NCBI GenBank assembly: GCA_028753945.1
Contig: JAPNXP010000002.1
Location: 7,316,001 to 7,380,000, forward strand
Direction: 5' to 3'
Source: Hexactinellida sp. DTS-2022
Taxonomy: Eukaryota; Porifera; Hexactinellida
DNA length: 64,000 nt
Shown: in pieces, positions 58,407 to 64,000 of the stretch
Layout of the letters: every line of letters starts with the position of its first letter
Numbering within the stretch: position 1 is the first letter of the stretch
Program-made: the position numbers and the translations under genes
Notes under the pieces: model-generated
What the model saw: only the letters and a program-made list of their open reading frames with translations
Told to the model about the DNA's origin: nothing
The model's database searches: none

Positions 58407-60867
58407 TCAAGTACACTTATCACAGGTGAAAGAGCCAGCTGAGACAGTCTCGTATACTACATCAGCACAGTAGCAGTGTATCCAGTCTGAGCATTCATCA
58501 CAGCATACCCATTGAGATTCAATCTTCTTTCCAACTCGTCTGAGTGCTACTGGGTCCGGCTCTCTCTTATCGCAGATGGCACAAAGTGTTGTCGACTCGT
58601 CTGAACTACTTGAAGCATCACCAGAAGACTGACTAGAGACAGAAGGCGTACTACGCTCACTGAGTTTTCTCTTCACACCTGCTGTAGAAACCCTTCTCGC
58701 CTGTCAACCCCGTCCTCGGGTCTGCCTACCTCTCTTGCTTTGTATTTTCTCAGCTCCAAAACGTCCCCCTCTATAGCTACCACCGCCTTCTGATTTCAGC
58801 AGTGCCTTTTCTCGGTACTGTTTGACTAGTTTCAATTCTTCTTCGCCGTCCGGGAAATGTGACTTAATCATGGAAGTTCGAGAACTTTGCAACTTATGAA
58901 TTCGGCTGACTATTGACTGGTAGGCTTGCCGAGAAGGAGATAGCCCTAGGTCATGCATTATCCCGAAGAGTGACAATTCTCCCTCATTGAAACTCAGAAC
59001 AGTGATGGCAGTGCTAATCCTGATAGATTGAGGAGATACGTACTTGTTCTTGGAACAAAGACACCATATCATACTGTGCAATTATTCATTTGAATTCTGA
59101 GTTAGACCTAGTGTCAGATGGCTGCAGAACTCTGTCGTGGCATATGTGTTGAAGACCTCTTGTACCTTCTGGATGTCAATTGGTGTAAAGGTAGTCAAGG
59201 TCGCTGGTGTTGCGGAGCTTGATGGTTTATTCCAGCGACACCATGTGTTTTCTCCAGTAGGACAGCCAGAATGATTTCCTGCCGCATGATCGAGGAGAAT
59301 GTGCAGAGCTCGTGACAACTTATCAGGTGTTGTTCCACGGTTCTGTAAGATAACGGTAGAATAGTTCGCGGCGATATAGTCAGCTTTCCATTCTGGGAGC
59401 TTATGTTGGATATAAGTTTTTGTCTTTGTATTAAGCTTAATTTTCTTTAGGTTCTTCTTCAGACGCTTGGCGACATGCGTTAGACATTCTTCTTTCTGCA
59501 CTTTGACAAGAGGGTAAGGATCAAGTGTTGTCACGTGCTGAAAGGCCTTAGAGTCTCCGTCACCAACAAACACAGAATACACCAAGTGGTTCTTCTCCAA
59601 GCTGCGACCCCAAATTCTCTCGGCAGCTTCCGGCTCCATTGCTTGGGAAGAACCTGTGTAGTTTCTGTTGCAGTTCGGCTTATGACGCTCTAGCCACTTC
59701 TCGTACTCGGATGGTTTGTCCTTCTGTTTCTCTTCCGTCCAGATAGAGCACTTCTCGCATAATCGACTCAAGATTTCGTAGTCCAGCACTTTCTTGGTGG
59801 AGGTAGAGATGGCAGCACCGAAACCTATATTTGAGTAGAAACCCCTTGTCTTCCAGGAGCTGTCGAAACTGATTGTAACGTTGACAGCTTTAGGTTCGGG
59901 AGATGGTTCTGAATCTACCTTCCTGTGCAGCTGATCAGCAGCTTCCAACATCGATTCTTGGACTGCGCTCTTAGTAACAGCCTCAAGACGAGTGGCATAT
60001 CGAGATGGCATTGTTTGAACTGGTGGTGGCATATCAAATACTGTAGCAATCTTGTGCAAATCACGCCATGACATACCAGTTGAATGTGTAGCCAGTACCG
60101 ACCTCATTGTGACTTCATTCATATCTTTGGGGGTAAACGGCACATTGACACAAGTATTGCGGTTAGGTATGTCTAAAGAACGTGAGGAAGGGAAGGTAGC
60201 GTGTTCTGAATTACATTTCTGGCACTTGACCCTAAAGAATGTCTGCCAGCCGTGCTTCCATTCCTCCTCGTACAAGGCTAGAGTACCAATGCATTTGTTG
60301 CACCGAATTGTAGAGAATACCTCTGCTAAAATGCCTACATCTAGAATCCTCATACCTTTGGTCTAGAAACGATCCTCTTAGTATCGCCCTGAGATGTTGT
60401 AAATTCCAACGGTCTAGGATAGTTACATACAGGAATACGGAATTTAAAGGTATATCCTCGACGGGGATGGGTTTTCGAGAATTTGTGACCCCTGGGCTTG
60501 CTCATCTTTGGAGTATAGTCTGCAGGCTTGACTAAGGCATCTTCTTTGGTGTTAGCTTTGCCAAGAGTATGCCTTCTGACGTAAATTCGCTTGAAAGGGC
60601 GACCCCTACGTCTCCGATTTGTAAACTGTCTGCATCCTGAGGCTCTATGTCAAGTTTGAAGAAGGACTCCGATATCCCAGGTGTTGGTGGAGGAATAGAT
60701 GTTTGGGATGATGTCGCTATAGGTGGAGGAGGTCCTTGAGAAGAGATGGATGCATGGGGAGACTCGGGATCGGAAGGAATACAGTATGAATCTGTTGAAT
60801 TGGGCTTCGGAACAAAATCATCAAACTCATTGAAAAGTTGAGCGTCGAAGCTTGACTCGCTTGACAT
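58407..60867 (-). pseudogene. Mutator-like transposase (PF20700-type) with PHD finger, recently inactivated
   Basis: The likely start is ATG 60867 (SSESSFDAQLFNEFDDFVPK), followed by a Pro/Ser-rich leader and a basic stretch PFKRIYVRRHTLGKANTKED reached by frameshift near 60600. A second one-base shift lies at about 60355. From RILDVGILAEVFSTIRCNKC (zinc-knuckle-like, C-x2-C and CQKC) the frame is open through the catalytic domain: NVTISFDSSWKTRGFYSN, GSSQAMEPEAAERIWGRS, VFVGDGDSKAFQHV, KEECLTHVAKRLKKNLKK. Two in-frame stops follow, TAA at 59082-59084 after TQNSNE (the family usually continues ES/SL here) and TGA near 58704 after TRGRG. The end is a PHD finger: CAICDK...VCCDECSDWIHCYCADV...FTCDKC. 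The architecture equals 1096-2722 but decay is much lighter. Neither stop sits at a splice site. Element ends were not found. Confidence 0.8.
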
Positions 60868-61164
60868 TATTTTGTATCTAATGTAGTTGAAAAAGATAAT
60901 CTGAAAAATTAATGCATTATGACTACACATAGTTTGTGTATAACTTATAAGTCCTCCAATAAACACGCCCGCCCTCCCCCCCCCTCCCCCCCTTAACCCC
61001 ATTGAATGATACGTTTGAATAAACGTAAACTACCATCAAGTGTCGAATTTTATTGCGCATTCAATGCATACTAGCGCGATGCGCTTGTTGGGCGCTTCGC
61101 GATTGTTGTGTGTTGTACTCGAAACTCCTATCCGGATATCGGATAGCTGTGATGGCTTGAATGA
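60868..61164. other. Upstream region of the Mutator-like gene
   Basis: A poly-C/CT tract (about 60969-60992) sits in it. Between 61066 and 61108 is the GC-rich word group gcgcgatgcgcttgttgggcg. No gene was seen. Confidence 0.45.
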
Positions 61165-61255
61165 ATCCCGGAAGTTTCGTCCCCGGAGATTTCGTACCCG
61201 GAATTTTCGTCCAGGGAATTTTCGTCCCCAGAATTTTCGTCTCCGCGAATTTTTA
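61165..61255 (+). repeat. Tandem ~19-bp units (likely MULE end)
   Basis: Five units of the type ggaattttcgtccc occur head to tail. They lie about 65 bp beyond the C-terminus of the MULE transposase at 61320, just as the tandem-unit end of the first MULE lies about 95 bp beyond its transposase. The matching far end is absent. Confidence 0.65.
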
Positions 61256-61319
61256 ATTTATTTATAGAGTTAGATATGGTTTAATTAATGAAATAAGTAT
61301 ATGAAGGAATAATGCAGTA

Positions 61320-62150
61320 TCAAAACTCAAAATTATATGCGATTCCCCTAAGATAAGTTGTTATTTCCCGGTTCCCATAATCTCCAACAAGTAACTGTAT
61401 CCGCTCATCTCGTTCAATAGACTTTATGCTATGTACCATCGTACTACCAGACTCCCACTTTATCAGTTTGGCTTCTTGTAGTGATTGTTCTCGTTGCAAG
61501 AATTTGAAAAGCTTTGACACGCTTGGGTGCGAACAGCCAACACTAGAATTAAATGCATTGTGCCATCCCTCAACAACATTATTAGTTCGAGGTAGTTGTT
61601 CACGTACCCTTTCACACATGTTCCAGATTCTGATAGGAAAGGGTGGGGTCCTTCTACTGTTATTAGGAAGTCTTTTACCAATATACGTATCTTCAAAATA
61701 AGTAGAAACAAGTAGAGCAGATTCTGGAAAATCTGCCCTCAGAATAATGAAACAGTCCACAACATCATGTTCTGGCACAAAAGCAAGGCTGGTAAGCATC
61801 TTTACCTTCAGGTGGAATTCTCTATCTTCCTGATAGATTGTTGTTAACCCCTCTGATTGTATTTTTCTGTATATATTTTTGGGAGAGATGAAAGAAACAA
61901 CCCGAAATTACAGCAACAAATTTGTCCTCAAATGCATTTATTGCTGCTTTTTCGAAATCGGTCATTATCGTGGAAGGGTTTAATTGTGGTTGTATTTCGA
62001 GGAGTTTAGTGAGAAGTCTATTGTAAGTAGAACCAGCTTTATCAGGTAGTAATGCATATACGCAAGGGTAGACTAATCCATCCTTCTCTGCATGAATGGT
62101 ATACAACTGAAAGAAATATTCTGGTACAACCTTGAAGGTTCCATCAGCAT
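61320..62150 (-). pseudogene. MULE transposase, catalytic and C-terminal part only
   Basis: It starts abruptly near 62150 inside the first catalytic block (DGTFKVVPEYFFQLYTIHAE). It continues VYPCVYALLPDKAGSTYNRL, IMTDFEKAAINAFEDKF (second acidic block) and GCFFHLSQKYIQK. A single extra A in a poly-A run near 61890 shifts the frame. Then come KMLTSLAFVPEHDVVDCF, YFEDTYIGK, QLPRTNNVVEGWHNAFNSSV and GCSHPSVSKLFKFLQREQSL to the stop at 61320. The N-terminal FLYWCH region and the other end of the element are missing, replaced by unrelated sequence at 62150-62165. Apart from the frameshift the coding sequence is well kept, so it is younger than the MULE at 3163. Confidence 0.85.
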
Positions 62151-62159
62151 TTATGTGTG

Positions 62160-63238
62160 GTTGTCACACGTTGCGAAGCGACCGAGCAAGCGTAGCGAGC
62201 TAGTATATACTATTTTTATATATATATATTCATATTATTATTTATTAATCAAGGAAAGTACTATATTCCATTTCTTTATAGAAGAGTAAACTATACTGTG
62301 CTAATAATTTGAACATTTCAAAAAATTATTTGCTAAATTTACAGCACATAATACGGAATATTGGCCTGCTTCTGGAAAAATACTCACAAATGTTACTAAT
62401 CGAAATTAACTTAATTAAGGACAAAATAAGTAAACAGATTTTCAATTGTTTATATCCCCAAATAGAAAAAAATCGATAAGACAAAATCCCGAATATTGTG
62501 TAATGGAATTACGAATAAAATAATTTTTACAAGGATTTTACGACAAAAACACCCGATTTCGACTGTATATACAAAGATAGAAATCAACAAAATGTCAGAT
62601 AATAAAGAAGCAGAAAGTTACAACATATATAAAACACACGTTTATGAAAATGATAAAGAATGTACGTACAATATACAACAGAAACGTATAACAAAATACA
62701 TTTAGGAAAAAACTACAAATAGCAAATTAACATAGAACAGTTGACATAGTGCCAGTGTCCCCTGATCTTATATCCCTGGACTTTAACCTTAGGAACAGAC
62801 TTCTCCCAGTTATATGGCACTAGTGTCAGCTGTGCTTTGTAGTATACTCACAATGATGTCAGCTGACCCACTCAAATAATCCAATACTATAATTAATTAA
62901 TTAATTAAAATAGACTGTAGATAATCAGAAACTCACTTGTTGTCCTGTGCTCGTCTGCATAATCCAACGCAGACGACTTCAATAGAAAGCTTGAATATCG
63001 AAGATAATAAGATAGCGATAGTTGCCTCATCAAGTTGTGTAATAAAAAATTGCCGCAAAAGAGAATGAGAAAGTTGCCTCAAGAGTGAAGAAAAAATAAA
63101 AGGAAATATATTGTAAAACTCAGGTGCGGGCAGTTGCATATGAGTGCCGGTGTAAGCACGTTTTCCCAGGGGTAAAACGCTAGCGATATAAAGGGGAAGG
63201 AGGGGGCTCTAAAGAACTTTTTTATATTACTTACTATA
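62160..63238. other. Stretch without confirmed genes
   Basis: It begins with a GC-rich word (gcgaagcgaccgagcaagcg) at the truncation point of the MULE. A possible inverted pair lies at about 62738-62832 (agttgacatagtgcc / ggcactagtgtcagct). (ATTA)n occurs near 62890. The ORF 62933-63139 (-) has no recognised domain. Confidence 0.4.
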
Positions 63239-63240
63239 TA

Positions 63241-63500
63241 CCGTGTATACTCTAATAGTAGCCCCTATTCGAAATAATCGCCTGCCTCCAATAATAGCCC
63301 CCCCAAATTAGCAAATACAAATTTACCACGGGTATCCTGAGAAAATTTCTTCATCTAATATTAGTCGCAATACGATTATCAACCGACTATATAAATAAAT
63401 TGTATCAACATGTGATATTCTCGAAAACTCACAACGATTATTGGTCAGAAAATGGCCTAAAAATCAATAATCGCCTAGGCTACTATTCGAATAAATACGG
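63241..63500. mobile_element. 260-bp TA-flanked MITE, CGAATAGTAGCC family, copy 2
   Basis: It is flanked by TA (63239-63240, 63501-63502). The left end is CCGTGTATACTCTAATAGTA; the right, reversed, is CCGTATTTATTCGAATAGTA. The words aataatcgcc and aatagcccc repeat near both ends. Confidence 0.8.
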
Positions 63501-63501
63501 T

Positions 63502-63730
63502 AATAAAATTCGATTGTTGTGTTTGTGTGTGTGCGTTTGTCCGGATTGTATTAAATGATGGGGTAAAGAAACTGCATTTATATTTGAGAAAAAGCCTAAA
63601 CTTCCAAATCTTATAATAAGTGAACAATTATGCTGATTTCGAATTTTGCATTTATAAATTTATAATAAAAATATTTATTCCTGGTATTTACAAAAAGAGG
63701 TGAACAAATCTATTTGAAATTCAAGTCAAC
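63502..63730 (+). repeat. Dispersed repeat D, copy 3
   Basis: It has the same motif order as the copies at 11230 and 53114: aattcgattgttg, (gtgt)n, gtccggattgtattaaa, gatgggg, ttataataagtgaac, atgctgatttcg. It begins directly at the right TA of the MITE before it. A second partial unit (ttccaaatgttagataagg) follows at about 63740. Confidence 0.6.
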
Positions 63731-63819
63731 TTATGGACTAACTTCCAAATGTTAGATAAGGTAAACAAGTATGCTGACACGAACTCAATTTTTTCAAATT
63801 TTTAATGTATGTATTGCAG

Positions 63820-63924
63820 TAGTGTAGAAGCAAGATTGGTGTACCAGCAAGCACACCAACTCGCTAGTGTACGTTCAAGCACACCAGTGTGCATGCACGT
63901 ACACCATCTTGATTCTACACTGCA
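63820..63924. repeat. Hairpin with internal gcacacca repeats
   Basis: tgtagaagcaagattggtgt near the left pairs with acaccatcttgattctaca at the right (about 105 bp in all). Between them caagcacacca is repeated. It is probably a small foldback element. Confidence 0.65.
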
Positions 63925-64000
63925 ACATAAATATGTATTGTTTATTGAGAAAAGCGAGACCGAAGGGCTCGTTACTTATATTGTACCTTATAAATTCATT

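Noticed and set aside
60052-60366. 104-codon plus-strand ORF
   Set aside because: It lies antisense to the Mutator-like transposase and has no domain of its own.
61426-61701. 91-codon plus-strand ORF
   Set aside because: It is antisense to the MULE C-terminal region, whose motifs are clear on the minus strand.

Overview
The window looks like a piece of an AT-rich metazoan nuclear genome, probably an invertebrate, although the sequence does not fix the species. The evidence is: no operons or bacterial genes; many microsatellites and short terminal-inverted-repeat elements; decayed eukaryotic DNA-transposon proteins (FLYWCH-MULE, MULE with RING, Mutator-like with PHD, hAT, integrase); and at best one exon with a eukaryotic splice donor. 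All recognisable coding sequence except possibly one exon (48837-49216) comes from mobile elements, and nearly all of it is broken by stops, frameshifts or nested insertions. The nuclear code appears standard.

Layout. 1-9 kb is a nest of broken transposons. It holds a Mutator-like transposase with PHD finger (about 1096-2722, +), a complete but dead Mutator element (3163-6738) with tandem-repeat inverted ends, a 9-bp target duplication and a FLYWCH-type transposase interrupted twice by ~696-bp TTAA-flanked elements, a hAT-type zinc-finger fragment (6922-7320), and a DDE integrase fragment (7655-8936, -) split by a hAT-like MITE. 9-21 kb is non-coding sequence dense in MITEs: TTAA-target elements, hAT elements with exact 8-bp duplications, a nested pair of pogo/Tigger-like elements, an element with CACAGTG ends and a 5-bp duplication resembling Transib, a 168-bp satellite (18848-19870), and a hAT transposase N-terminus (19896-20302, -).

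21.3-42.7 kb is one large satellite array of a ~115-bp unit, about 175 copies. Inside it lies a tandem duplication of 6694 bp (about 21339-28032 and 28033-34726) whose two copies look nearly identical. Each copy carries the same 676-bp TTAA-target element, so the element was inserted before the block was duplicated. The last 8 kb of the array shows smaller higher-order repeats (about 921 and 1726 bp).

42.7-64 kb returns to interspersed MITEs, including a 1.56-kb TTAA element with a long internal hairpin, a palindromic hexamer-rich hAT element, and several TA-flanked families. It also holds a proline-rich exon with a consensus splice donor (-), a MULE-RING remnant (50844-51808, +), a second Mutator-like/PHD gene (58407-60867, -) broken by only two in-frame stops and one or two frameshifts, and a second MULE fragment (61320-62150, -) next to a tandem-repeat end like that of the first MULE.

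No gene network can be read from the window. The biology visible is that of transposon families and satellite evolution. The most informative feature is the nesting, which gives a relative order of insertion: MULE before the TTAA elements inside it, hAT at 14768 before the TTAA element inside its right end, and satellite before TTAA element before the 6.7-kb duplication.
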